Source: Streptomyces sp. Act143
GTDB taxonomy: Bacteria; Actinomycetota; Actinomycetes; Streptomycetales; Streptomycetaceae
DNA: 64,000 bases
NCBI RefSeq assembly: GCF_003143935.1
Contig: NZ_QFRX01000001.1
Location: forward strand, 1,808,071-1,872,070
Reading direction: 5' to 3'
The notes under the pieces were generated by a model that saw only the letters and a program-made list of their open reading frames with translations, did not search any database and was not told the DNA's origin. Of this stretch, positions 26,398 through 34,569 are shown in pieces. A program made the position numbers and the translations under genes. The first letter of the stretch is position 1. The number at the start of each line of letters is the position of its first letter.

Positions 26398-27471
26398 ATG
26401 CCGCACACGACCGCCTTCGCCAGGAACCAGTGGTACGTCGCCGCCTACAGCCACGAGGTGGGGCGCGAGGAGTTGCTGGGCCGCACGATCCTCGGCGAGC
26501 CCCTCGTCTTCTACCGGACCGAGGAGGGGGGGACGCCGGTCGCGCTCGCCGACCGGTGTGTGCACCGCCGGTACCCGCTGCACGAGAAGCCCAGCCGGCT
26601 CGACGGCGACCGGATCGTGTGCGGGTACCACGGGTTCACGTACGACACGACCGGCACGTGCGTGTACGTGCCGGGGCAGAAGCGCGTTCCGCGCACGGCC
26701 CGGATCGCCTCCTACCCGGTCGTCGAACAGGACTCGCTGATCTGGGTGTGGATCGGCGACCCGGCGCTCGCCGACGCCGGCACCGTCCCGCGGGCCCGGC
26801 ACCTGGACTCCCCCGGCTGGGTGACGGTGCGCGGCATGGAGCCCATCGACGCCGACTACGGTCTTCTCGTCGACAACCTCCTCGACCTCTCCCACGAGAC
26901 GTATCTGCACGGCGGCTACATCGGCACCCCCGAGGTCGCCGAGACGCCGATCACCACCGAGGTCGACGAGGGCGCCGGCATCGTACGGGTGAGCCGGCAC
27001 ATGGACGACGCCGAGTGCCCGCCGTTCTACGCCAGGTCGACCGGGATCTCGGGGCGGATCACGCGCTGGCAGGACATCGAGTACCACGCACCCTGTCTGT
27101 ATCTGCTGCACAGCCGCGTCGCGCCGGTCGGCGTGGTGCCGGAGGCGGACGGCAGCGACCCGGGCGGGTTCCACACCGAGGTCACGTACGCCATCACGCC
27201 GTCCGAGGACGGCAAGGTGTACGACTTCTGGGCCGTCTCGCGGGACTGGGCGACGGACGACGCCGAGGTCACCGAGTTCCTGCGGAGCAACAACCACACC
27301 GTCGTCATGCAGGACGTGGACGCGCTCAACCTGCTGCAGAAGACGCTGGGTTCGGAGCGTACGGGGTACCAGGAACTGAGCATCAACATCGACACCGGCG
27401 GCCTCGCCGCCCGCCGTATCCTCGCCCGGCTGGTCGAGGAGGGCGACAAGCCCGTGGAGAAGGTTCTGTGA
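26398..27471 (+). CDS. vanA: Rieske non-haem iron oxygenase alpha subunit, vanillate demethylase-like
   Basis: 357 residues. The N-terminal Rieske [2Fe-2S] site is a C-x-H-x17-C-x2-H pattern: CVH near residue 58, then CGYHGF near 77. The catalytic domain has DNLLDLSHETYLHGG near residue 160, whose histidines bind mononuclear iron. Length, order and an adjacent VanB-type reductase match vanillate O-demethylase oxygenases, which turn vanillate into protocatechuate and formaldehyde. Other O-demethylases and aromatic-acid hydroxylases share this architecture, so the substrate is an inference. A GGGAG site precedes the ATG at 26398. The stop overlaps the small protein that follows. Confidence 0.85.
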   Translation: MPHTTAFARNQWYVAAYSHEVGREELLGRTILGEPLVFYRTEEGGTPVALADRCVHRRYPLHEKPSRLDGDRIVCGYHGFTYDTTGTCVYVPGQKRVPRTARIASYPVVEQDSLIWVWIGDPALADAGTVPRARHLDSPGWVTVRGMEPIDADYGLLVDNLLDLSHETYLHGGYIGTPEVAETPITTEVDEGAGIVRVSRHMDDAECPPFYARSTGISGRITRWQDIEYHAPCLYLLHSRVAPVGVVPEADGSDPGGFHTEVTYAITPSEDGKVYDFWAVSRDWATDDAEVTEFLRSNNHTVVMQDVDALNLLQKTLGSERTGYQELSINIDTGGLAARRILARLVEEGDKPVEKVL

Positions 27472-27638
27472 GCGACGGACCCACCGGGGAGATCTACCGC
27501 ATCGACTGGCTGCCGGGCACCGACATCCTGCACGGCACCTGTCACTGCGGACGCGAGCACACCGCGCAGGACCCGATCGAGATGTGGGAGTGGATGCTCG
27601 CCCACCCGCAGGGACACGAGGTGGCAGCTCATGACTGA
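27468..27638 (+). CDS. Small conserved-looking protein between oxygenase and reductase genes
   Basis: 56 residues from a GTG at 27468 that overlaps the oxygenase stop (GTGA) to a TGA that overlaps the ATG of the reductase. Its sequence is acidic and rich in Trp, His and Cys. A CHCGREH motif in the middle and an EMWEWMLAHPQGH stretch near the end could bind a metal or cofactor. Double translational coupling implies it is made in step with VanA and VanB. I do not recognise a family; an assembly or electron-transfer accessory role is only a guess. Confidence 0.75.
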   Translation: MSDGPTGEIYRIDWLPGTDILHGTCHCGREHTAQDPIEMWEWMLAHPQGHEVAAHD

Positions 27639-28569
27639 CGTGTACGAGGCTGAACTCGTCGTCGGCCGACGCGAGTTCGCCGCCGCCGGGGTGCTCGCCC
27701 TCACCCTGCGCCACCCGCTCGGCGAGCCGCTCCCGGCCTGGGAGCCCGGCGCCCATGTCGACGTCGTGCTCGGTCCCGGTCTGGAGCGCCAGTACTCCCT
27801 GTGCGGTGACCCGTCCGACCGCGCTGCCTGGCGGATCGCCGTGCTGCGCGAGCCGGACGGGCGCGGTGGATCGACCCATGTGCACGAGCAGGTGGGGCAG
27901 GGCGACAAGGTCCGGGTGCGGGGGCCCCGCAACCATTTCGCCCTTCGGCCCGCGCCCCGCTACCGGTTCATCGCGGGCGGCATCGGCATCACCCCGATCC
28001 TGCCGATGCTGGCGGCCGCGGAGGCGGCGGGCGCGGAGTGGTCGCTGCTCTACGGCGGCCGGACCCGGCAGTCCATGGCGTTCACGGACGAGTTGAGCCG
28101 GTACGGCGACCGCGTCACCGTCGCCCCCCAGGACGAGAGCGGTCTCCTCGACCTCGCCCCGGTGCTCGACGACGTTCCCGACGGCACGCTCGTCTACTGC
28201 TGCGGTCCCGGACCGCTGCTCGACGCGGTGGAGGCCCGCTGCCCGGCCGGGCGGCTGCATGTGGAGCGGTTCACGCCGAAGGCACAGGAGACCGGCGGGA
28301 ACACGGAGTTCGAGGTCGAGCTGGCGCGCAGCGGCGTGACCGTGACCGTCCCCGCCGATGTCTCCGTCCTCGACGCCGTGCGCGCCACCGGTGTGGAGGT
28401 GCTGTACTCCTGCACCGAGGGCACCTGCGGGACCTGTGAGACCGACGTCCTGGACGGTACTCCGGACCACCGGGACTCGGTGCTCACGGACGAGGAGCAG
28501 GAGGCCGGGGAGACGATGATGATCTGTGTGTCCCGGTGCCGGGGGCGGCGGCTCGTCCTCGACCTGTAG
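27631..28569 (+). CDS. vanB: VanB-type oxygenase reductase (FMN, NAD(P)H, 2Fe-2S)
   Basis: 312 residues of the class IA phthalate dioxygenase reductase family. A flavin-binding barrel comes first (RQYSLCGDP near residue 52). The NAD domain follows, with GGIGITPILPML near 115 and YCCGPGPLLDAV near 190. A plant-type ferredoxin domain ends the protein, with cysteines in YSCTEGTCGTCETDVLDG near 258 and the last one in MICVSRC. It passes electrons from NAD(P)H to the Rieske centre of the oxygenase. The ATG overlaps the small protein stop. Its 3' end overlaps the convergent iclR gene by 86 bp. Confidence 0.9.
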   Translation: MTDVYEAELVVGRREFAAAGVLALTLRHPLGEPLPAWEPGAHVDVVLGPGLERQYSLCGDPSDRAAWRIAVLREPDGRGGSTHVHEQVGQGDKVRVRGPRNHFALRPAPRYRFIAGGIGITPILPMLAAAEAAGAEWSLLYGGRTRQSMAFTDELSRYGDRVTVAPQDESGLLDLAPVLDDVPDGTLVYCCGPGPLLDAVEARCPAGRLHVERFTPKAQETGGNTEFEVELARSGVTVTVPADVSVLDAVRATGVEVLYSCTEGTCGTCETDVLDGTPDHRDSVLTDEEQEAGETMMICVSRCRGRRLVLDL

Positions 28570-29335
28570 CCATCCGCAGATCCGCCTCGATCCCGGCGAC
28601 CGTGTCCAGCAGATGCGGCAGCAGGTCGCGGCGGATCGAGGCGACGGTGTTGCGGCTGGCGTGCACCGGGATGTTCACGGCCGCCACCACCTCGCCGTCC
28701 CGGTCACGCACCGGGGCGGCGACCGAGCGCAGCCCTTCCTCCAGTTCCTGGTCGACGACGGCGTATCCCTGGCGCCGCACCCGGTCGAGCTCGGCGCGCA
28801 GCACCTCGGCGGAGACGATCGTGCGGGGTGTCAGTGCTCGCAGGTCGGCGCGGGAGAGGGCCAAGGCCCGTTCCTGGTCCGGCAGATGGGCGAGGATGAC
28901 CCGGCCGACCGAGGTGACGTGGGCGGGGAAACGGGTGCCGACCGTGATCGCCGCCGTCATGATGCGGCGCGCGGGCACCCTCGCGACGTACACGATGTCG
29001 TCGCCGTCGAGGACGCACAGGGACGACGACTCCCGGGTGCGTTCGACCAGTTGCTCCAGATGCGGCTCGGCGATCCGTGCCAGGGAGAGGCCGGCGAGAT
29101 AGGAGTAGCCGAGTTCCAGGACGCGCGGGGTGAGCCGGAAGGTGCGGCCGTCGGCGTGCACGTATCCGAGGTCGGCCAGGGTGAGCAGGAAGCGGCGGGC
29201 CGCCGCGCGCGTCAGTTCGCAGGCCCGGGCGACCTCACTGAGCGTCAGTTCCGGGTGATCGGCGTCGAAGGCGCGGATGACGGCCAGGCCGCGTTCGAGG
29301 GAGCGGACGAAATGAGGGGCTCGGGCTGCAGGCAT
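28484..29335 (-). CDS. IclR-family transcriptional regulator
   Basis: 283 residues. The winged helix (LTLSEVARACELTRAAARRFLLTLADLGYV, residues about 28-57) is followed by the IclR effector domain (VPARRIMTAAITVGTRFPAHVTSVGRVILAHL and the VDQELEEGLRSVAAPVRD segment). It resembles PcaR/PcaU-type regulators of aromatic catabolism. It is convergent with the vanAB-like operon and divergent from the ABC importer, so it probably controls both. The ATG at 29335 is preceded by GGAGG with 5 bp spacing. The C-terminal end has a Ser/Pro/Arg tail that arises from the overlap with vanB. Confidence 0.92.
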   Translation of the reverse strand: MPAARAPHFVRSLERGLAVIRAFDADHPELTLSEVARACELTRAAARRFLLTLADLGYVHADGRTFRLTPRVLELGYSYLAGLSLARIAEPHLEQLVERTRESSSLCVLDGDDIVYVARVPARRIMTAAITVGTRFPAHVTSVGRVILAHLPDQERALALSRADLRALTPRTIVSAEVLRAELDRVRRQGYAVVDQELEEGLRSVAAPVRDRDGEVVAAVNIPVHASRNTVASIRRDLLPHLLDTVAGIEADLRMATGRGRAAAPGTGTHRSSSSPRPPAPRP

Positions 29336-29403
29336 CGTCGCCTCCAGAGGGACGCGCGAGCACGTCGGTGGCGCAGCCTGGACGCGCTCGTCAGCAAATG
29401 TCA

Positions 29404-29413
29404 ACAATATTGT
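29404..29413. promoter_or_regulatory. AT-rich palindrome in the iclR/ABC promoter region
   Basis: ACAATATTGT is a perfect 10-bp palindrome flanked by two GTCAGC copies (29390-29395 and 29412-29417). It lies between the divergent iclR and ABC genes and is a candidate autoregulatory site. Confidence 0.4.
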
Positions 29414-29468
29414 CAGCCAAGGGGATTGACCCCGACGGCCAAAGACTCTACTTTCGCGCAGTGCACCA

Positions 29469-29487
29469 CTGTGCGCCATGCGCACAG
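29469..29487. promoter_or_regulatory. 8-bp inverted repeat upstream of the ABC importer
   Basis: CTGTGCGC-CAT-GCGCACAG has perfect 8-bp arms with a 3-bp spacer, the same spacer length as the repeat before vanA. It ends 35 bp before the ABC start codon and could be an operator or a 5'-leader hairpin. Confidence 0.5.
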
Positions 29488-29522
29488 CCTGTCGGAACAA
29501 CGAAGTCTGCACAGGAGGAGCC

Positions 29523-30494
29523 ATGCGTCGTCTGCTCGCCGCCATCGCGGCCGGAGCATTCCTGGTCACCGTGACGGCCTGCGGCTCGTCCGGGGACTCC
29601 GGAGCGTCGGACGATACGTCGTCGTCCGGCGGCACCACCAAGGTGAAGGTCGGCGTGATTCCCATCGTCGATGTCGCACCGCTGTACCTGGGCCAGAAGA
29701 AGGGCTTCTTCAAGAAGCAGGGTCTGGAGCTGGAGATGACCCTCGCGCAGGGCGGCGCGGCGATCGTGCCCGGCGTGGCCAGCGGCCAGTTCCAGTTCGG
29801 CTTCTCCAACTCCACCTCGCTGATGGTCGCCCAGTCCAACAACGTCCCGGTGAAGGTCGTCACCAACGGCATCGCCTCGACGGGCGTGCAGGGCAAGGAC
29901 TTCGGAGCGCTCGTCGTCAAGGGCGACAGCAGCATCAAGTCCGCCGACCAGTTGGAGGGCAGGAAGGTCGCGATCAACACGCTCAAGAACATCAACGAGA
30001 CCGCGGTGCGCGAGTCGGTGCGCAAGGCGGGCGGCGACCCGGACAAGGTGAAGTTCGTCGAGCTCGCCTTCGACCAGATGCCGGCCGCCCTCGACGGCGG
30101 GCAGATCGACGCCGCGATGGTGGTCGAGCCGGCGCTGGCCACGGTGAAGAGCCAGGGCGGCCGTGAGATCGCCTCGCCGCTGGTCGACATCGCCCCGAAC
30201 CTCACCGTCGCGATGTACTTCACCTCCACGTCGTACGAGACCCAGCACCCGGACGTCGTCAAGAAGTTCAAGGCGGCCGCCGCCGAGTCGCTCGCCTACG
30301 CCGATGCCCACCCGGACGAGGCCCGCGAGATCGTGACGACGTACACGAAGATCCCGGCGGCCGTGCTGGCCAAGGTGACCCTGCCGGCCTGGCCCGCCGA
30401 GCCGGACCGCGCCTCGCTCGACGCGCTGGAGAAGCTGGGCCAGGCGGACGGCCTGTTCAAGACCGCCCCCGACCTGGACAAGCTGCTGCCGTGA
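29523..30494 (+). CDS. ABC transporter substrate-binding lipoprotein, NMT1/SsuA-like
   Basis: 323 residues. A lipoprotein signal ends in a VTAC lipobox, followed by a Ser/Gly/Asp linker. The mature part is an NMT1/THI5-like periplasmic-binding fold (VGVIPIVDVAPLYLGQKKGFFKKQGLELEM, then GVASGQFQFGFSNST). Such proteins bind alkanesulfonates, taurine, nitrate or aromatic acids. The position next to vanAB-like genes and an IclR regulator favours an aromatic acid. The ATG at 29523 follows AGGAGG by 4 bp. The stop overlaps the first permease (GTGA). Confidence 0.9.
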   Translation: MRRLLAAIAAGAFLVTVTACGSSGDSGASDDTSSSGGTTKVKVGVIPIVDVAPLYLGQKKGFFKKQGLELEMTLAQGGAAIVPGVASGQFQFGFSNSTSLMVAQSNNVPVKVVTNGIASTGVQGKDFGALVVKGDSSIKSADQLEGRKVAINTLKNINETAVRESVRKAGGDPDKVKFVELAFDQMPAALDGGQIDAAMVVEPALATVKSQGGREIASPLVDIAPNLTVAMYFTSTSYETQHPDVVKKFKAAAAESLAYADAHPDEAREIVTTYTKIPAAVLAKVTLPAWPAEPDRASLDALEKLGQADGLFKTAPDLDKLLP

Positions 30495-31264
30495 AGGGGC
30501 TGAACCTCGCACTCGGCGCGGCCGGGCTCGCGGTCTTCCTCGCCCTGGGCGAGGCGGTGCCGCGGCTCGGCCTCGTCAAGGAGGCCTACTTCCCGCCCAC
30601 CAGCCGCATCGCCGACGCCCTGGCCGGCGAACTCTCCGACGACACCTTCTGGACGGCGCTCGGCGACACCCTCACCGGCTGGGCGCTGGGCCTGCTGATC
30701 GCCGTCGGCGCCGGCATCGTGGCGGGCGTCGTCATCGCGGTGGTCCCGTACCTGCGGGACGCCACCGCCTCCACGATCGAGTTCCTGCGTCCGATCCCGT
30801 CGGTCGCGCTGATCCCGCTGGCGGTGCTGCTGTACGGCACCGAGCTGAGGTCGGTGCTCCTGCTCGTCGTGTACGCCTCGTTCTGGCAGGTGCTGATCCA
30901 GGTGCTGTACGGCGTCCAGGACGTCGACCCGGTCGCCGAGGAGACGGCGCGGTCGTACGGCCTCCGCACCTGGGCCCGGGTCCGCCACGTGCTCTGGCCG
31001 ACCGCGCTCCCGTACGTCATGACCGGCGTCCGGCTCGCGGCGGCCGTGGCGCTGATCCTCGCCGTGACCGCCGAACTCGTCATCGGGGCACCGGGGTTGG
31101 GGCAGCGGATCGCGGTCGCGCAGAACTCCCAGGCGGTACCGGAAATGTACGCTCTCGTCGTGGTCACCGGCCTGCTGGGCCTGCTCATCAACGTGGGTGC
31201 CCGCACCGTGGAGCGGCGGGCGCTGTCCTGGCACCAGTCGGTCCGCGGGGAGGTGGCGGTGTGA
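30491..31264 (+). CDS. ABC transporter permease (SsuC-like)
   Basis: 257 residues with six membrane helices and the binding-protein-dependent EAA-type loop (AEETARSYGLRTWARVRHVLWPTALPYVMTGVR is its region, near residues 155-185). It forms half of the membrane channel with the next gene product. GTG 30491 overlaps the upstream stop and its own stop overlaps the next GTG, so the operon is tightly coupled. Confidence 0.92.
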   Translation: MKGLNLALGAAGLAVFLALGEAVPRLGLVKEAYFPPTSRIADALAGELSDDTFWTALGDTLTGWALGLLIAVGAGIVAGVVIAVVPYLRDATASTIEFLRPIPSVALIPLAVLLYGTELRSVLLLVVYASFWQVLIQVLYGVQDVDPVAEETARSYGLRTWARVRHVLWPTALPYVMTGVRLAAAVALILAVTAELVIGAPGLGQRIAVAQNSQAVPEMYALVVVTGLLGLLINVGARTVERRALSWHQSVRGEVAV

Positions 31265-32040
31265 GGCGCGTCCTGCTGCGGGTGTTCTTCCTGCTCGCGC
31301 TGCCCGTGCTGCTGGTCGTCGTGTGGTGGGCGGCGTCGGACGGCAGCACCAACGTGTTCTGGCCGCCGCTGCGCACGATCCTGCGGACCTTCCCGGACGT
31401 CTGGACGGCCGACCGCGTCAGGGACGACGTCCTGCCCAGCCTGCTGCGGCTGACGGCCGGTTACGCCTGCGCCGCCGCCGTCGGCATCGCGCTCGGTACG
31501 GTCATCGGCTCGTACCGGCGGGTGCGGGCGTTCTGCGAACCGGTCCTGGAGTTCCTGCGGGCGGTGCCGCCGCCGGTGCTGGTGCCGGTCATCATGCTGT
31601 TCGCGGGCATCGGCGACACCATGAAGATCGCGGTGATCGCCAGCGGCTGCGTCTGGCCGATCCTCCTCAACACCGTGGAGGGTGTACGGGCGGTGGACCC
31701 GGTGATGGCGGAGACAGCGAAGTCGTACGGCATCTCCGGCGTCGCCCGGCTCAGGGACGTGGTGCTGCGCTCGGCGAGTCCGCAGATCTTCGCGGGGCTC
31801 CGGCAGGCCCTGTCGATCGGCATCATCCTCATGGTCATCAGCGAGATGTTCGCCGCCAGCAACGGCATCGGCTTCACCGTGGTGCAGTTCCAGCGGAGTT
31901 TCGCGATCCCCGACATGTGGACCGGCATCCTGGTGCTCGGCCTGCTCGGCTTTCTCCTCTCCATGGTCTTCCAGGTGGTCGAGCGGCGGGTGCTCGGCTG
32001 GTACCACGGGCTGCGGGCCTCGACCCGGCGGTCCCCGTGA
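31261..32040 (+). CDS. ABC transporter permease (SsuC-like)
   Basis: 259 residues, the second permease of the importer. The cytoplasmic coupling loop is MAETAKSYGISGVARLRDVVL near residue 152, and FAASNGIGFTVVQFQ near 200 is family-typical. Two separate permeases suggest a heterodimeric channel, whereas sulfonate importers of this class usually use a single permease twice. GTG 31261 overlaps the preceding stop. Confidence 0.92.
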   Translation: MRRVLLRVFFLLALPVLLVVVWWAASDGSTNVFWPPLRTILRTFPDVWTADRVRDDVLPSLLRLTAGYACAAAVGIALGTVIGSYRRVRAFCEPVLEFLRAVPPPVLVPVIMLFAGIGDTMKIAVIASGCVWPILLNTVEGVRAVDPVMAETAKSYGISGVARLRDVVLRSASPQIFAGLRQALSIGIILMVISEMFAASNGIGFTVVQFQRSFAIPDMWTGILVLGLLGFLLSMVFQVVERRVLGWYHGLRASTRRSP

Positions 32041-32060
32041 CCCTCACGAAAGGGCGGTCC

Positions 32061-32873
32061 ATGCACGCACTTGTCGTATCCGGCCTGCAGAAGGTCTACG
32101 AGGGGTCAGGGCGCCGGGTGGAGGCGGTCCGCGACCTCACCTTCACCGTCGAGGCGGGCGAACTCGTCTGCCTCGTCGGCCCGTCGGGCTGCGGCAAGAC
32201 GACCCTGCTGAAGTGCATGGGCGGCCTGCTCACCCCGACCGCGGGCGAAGTGCGGCTGGCGGGCGAGAAGGTGAGCGGACCGCCGCCCGGAATGGCCTTC
32301 GTCTTCCAGGAGTACGGACGCAGCCTGTTCCCGTGGATGCGGGTCGGCGAGAACGTGGAACTACCCCTCAAGCAGAAGGACCTGAGCAAGAAGCGGCGCC
32401 GGGAACTGGTCACCGACGCGCTGGACTCGGTCGGTCTCGCGGACGCCGCCGGAGCGTACCCCTGGCAGCTGTCCGGCGGCATGCAGCAGCGGGTCGCCAT
32501 CGCCCGCGCGCTCGCCTACGAGCCCCAAGTGCTGCTGATGGACGAGCCGTTCGCAGCCGTGGACGCCCAGACCCGGGCCGATCTGGAGGACCTGGTACGG
32601 GGGCTGTGGCGGGAGCGCGGGATCACGATCCTGTTCGTCACCCACGACATCGACGAGGCCGTCTACCTCGGCCAGCGCGTGATCGTGCTCTCCGCCTCCC
32701 CCACCGTCGTCCAGGAGCAGCTCAAGGTCGATCTGCCGGACGAGCGCGACCAGTTGCACACCCGGGTGGCCCCGCGCTTCGCCGAGCTGCGGACCCATGT
32801 GTACGAGCAGATCCAGGCGGCGAAGCGCGGAAGCGCCGATGCTGCCGGTCCCCCCGGGAAGTCGCTCACCTGA
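32061..32873 (+). CDS. ABC transporter ATP-binding protein (SsuB-like)
   Basis: 270 residues. Walker A is GPSGCGKTT near residue 40, the Q-loop FVFQEYGRSLFPW near 87, the ABC signature LSGGMQQR near 139, Walker B VLLMDEPFAAVD near 160, and the H-loop FVTHDIDEA near 194. It energises the importer encoded just upstream. ATG 32061 is chosen; GTG 32037, overlapping the permease stop, would add eight residues and is also plausible. Its end is 3 bp from the convergent polyamine permease gene. Confidence 0.92.
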   Translation: MHALVVSGLQKVYEGSGRRVEAVRDLTFTVEAGELVCLVGPSGCGKTTLLKCMGGLLTPTAGEVRLAGEKVSGPPPGMAFVFQEYGRSLFPWMRVGENVELPLKQKDLSKKRRRELVTDALDSVGLADAAGAYPWQLSGGMQQRVAIARALAYEPQVLLMDEPFAAVDAQTRADLEDLVRGLWRERGITILFVTHDIDEAVYLGQRVIVLSASPTVVQEQLKVDLPDERDQLHTRVAPRFAELRTHVYEQIQAAKRGSADAAGPPGKSLT

Positions 32874-32876
32874 TCC

Positions 32877-33692
32877 TCAGACCCGGCTGCCGGTGGCCGT
32901 GTCCGCCGACAGCCGCTGCGCCACGTAGATCGGGAGCACGGACAGCAGCACGAGCACGGCCGCCACCACGTTCACCACCGGCGCCTGCTGCGGTCGGGTC
33001 ATGTTGTTGAAGATCCAGATCGGCAGGGTCTCGACGCCGGGTCCGGCCGTGAACGTGGTCACCACGATCTCGTCGAAGGACAGCGCGAAGGCCAGCAGCC
33101 CGCCCGCGAACAGCGCCGAGCGCACCAGGGGGAAGGTGACGTCGGCGAAGGCGCGGAAGGTGTTCGCACCGAGGTCCATCGCCGCCTCCTCGTACGACCC
33201 GGAGGTGCGCCGCAGCCGGGCGACGACGTTGTTGAAGACGACGACGATGCAGAAGGTGGCGTGTCCGACGACCACGGTGAACAGCCCGAGGCCGACGCCG
33301 AGCGGCTCAAGTACCGTGCTGAAGGCGGAGTTGAGCGCGATGCCCGTGACGATGCCGGGCAGCGCGATCGGCAGGACGACGACGAAGGAGATCGTGTCCC
33401 GGCCGAAGAAGCGGTGCCGGGCGACGGCGAAGGCGATCAGGGTGCCCAGCGCCAGGGCGATGGCGGTGGCGCCGAGTCCCGCCTTCACGGAGGTCCACAG
33501 CGCCTCCCGCGCACCGGAGTTGTGCCAGGCCACCGACCACCAGTGCAGGGTGAGTCCGGGCGGCGGCCAGCTCGCGCTGCGGTCGGGGTTGAGGGAGTTG
33601 ACGAGGACGAGCAGCAGGGGCGCGTAGATCACCAGGAAGCCGATCCCGGCGGCGACGCGCAGCGCGATCCGCGCGGAGCGGGACAGTTGCAC
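32877..33692 (-). CDS. Polyamine-type ABC transporter permease (PotC-like)
   Basis: 271 residues, six membrane helices, last gene of the four-gene importer operon. The coupling loop is SYEEAAMDLGANTFRAFADVTFPLVRSALFAGG near residues 170-200, and FALSFDEIVVTTF near 210 is typical of PotC-type proteins. The start is GTG 33692, preceded by GAGGAG with 5 bp spacing. It pairs with the preceding PotB-like permease. Confidence 0.9.
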   Translation of the reverse strand: MQLSRSARIALRVAAGIGFLVIYAPLLLVLVNSLNPDRSASWPPPGLTLHWWSVAWHNSGAREALWTSVKAGLGATAIALALGTLIAFAVARHRFFGRDTISFVVVLPIALPGIVTGIALNSAFSTVLEPLGVGLGLFTVVVGHATFCIVVVFNNVVARLRRTSGSYEEAAMDLGANTFRAFADVTFPLVRSALFAGGLLAFALSFDEIVVTTFTAGPGVETLPIWIFNNMTRPQQAPVVNVVAAVLVLLSVLPIYVAQRLSADTATGSRV

Positions 33693-33702
33693 GGGGGCTC
33701 CT

Positions 33703-34566
33703 CTACAGGCTGCTCAGGGCGCCCGTGCGCCGCATCGCCAGCAGGTACAGCACGATGACGACGACGGGGACCGTACCGAGGGCGGCGGCCATGGGCAGGT
33801 TGAGTTCGATGTTGGAGTAGACGACGTTGCCGATCAGCTGGGTCTTGCCGCCGACGATCTGCACGGTGATGTAGTCGCCGAGGCTGAGCGAGAAGGTGAA
33901 GACCGATCCGGCGGCCACCGACGGCAGCACCATCGGCAGCACCACGGACCGGAAGGTCCGCAGGCCACGCGCCCCCAAGTCGGCGGACGCGTCGAGCAGG
34001 TCGGCGGGCAACTGCTCCAGCGCCGTGTGGATCGGCAGGATCATGTACGGCAGCCAGAGGTACGTCAGGGTCAGCACCGCCGCCGTCAGCCCGAACCCGG
34101 GGCCGCCCAGCCCGAACGGTTTCAGCATCCAGTCGGCGAGCCCGCCCTCGGAGAGGATGAGCCGCCAGGCGTACACCTTGACGAGGTAACTCGCCCACAG
34201 CGGCGTGAGGATGGCGACGACGAGCAGCGGCCGCCAGGTCGGCTTGGCGACCCGGGCGGTGTAGAAGGCGAGCGGGAAGGCGATCACCGCGCACAGGGCG
34301 GTGACGGCCAGCGCCACCCCCACGCTGCGCAGGACGACCTGCCGGTACACCGGTGTCGTGAACAGCTCGTGGAAGTTGTCCGTGGACCAGGCCTTCACCA
34401 CCTCGGAGGTGAAGGAGTTCGTCGTCCAGAACGCGGAGACGAACAGCACGCTCAGCGAACCGAGATAGAGCACCGCCAGCCACAGCAGCGGCGCGGTCAG
34501 CAGCAGGGACAGCCGCAGGCGGGGGCGCCGGTGCAGCACCCCCGCGGTGCGCGTGATCAGGGCCAT
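33703..34566 (-). CDS. Polyamine-type ABC transporter permease (PotB-like)
   Basis: 287 residues with six membrane helices. The coupling loop LDASADLGARGLRTFRSVVLPMVLPSVAAG near residue 190 and FTFSLSLGDYITVQIVGG near 222 match PotB/PotH permeases. It starts 3 bp after the substrate-binding gene stop and ends 10 bp before the PotC-like gene. Confidence 0.9.
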   Translation of the reverse strand: MALITRTAGVLHRRPRLRLSLLLTAPLLWLAVLYLGSLSVLFVSAFWTTNSFTSEVVKAWSTDNFHELFTTPVYRQVVLRSVGVALAVTALCAVIAFPLAFYTARVAKPTWRPLLVVAILTPLWASYLVKVYAWRLILSEGGLADWMLKPFGLGGPGFGLTAAVLTLTYLWLPYMILPIHTALEQLPADLLDASADLGARGLRTFRSVVLPMVLPSVAAGSVFTFSLSLGDYITVQIVGGKTQLIGNVVYSNIELNLPMAAALGTVPVVVIVLYLLAMRRTGALSSL

Positions 34567-34569
34567 GCG

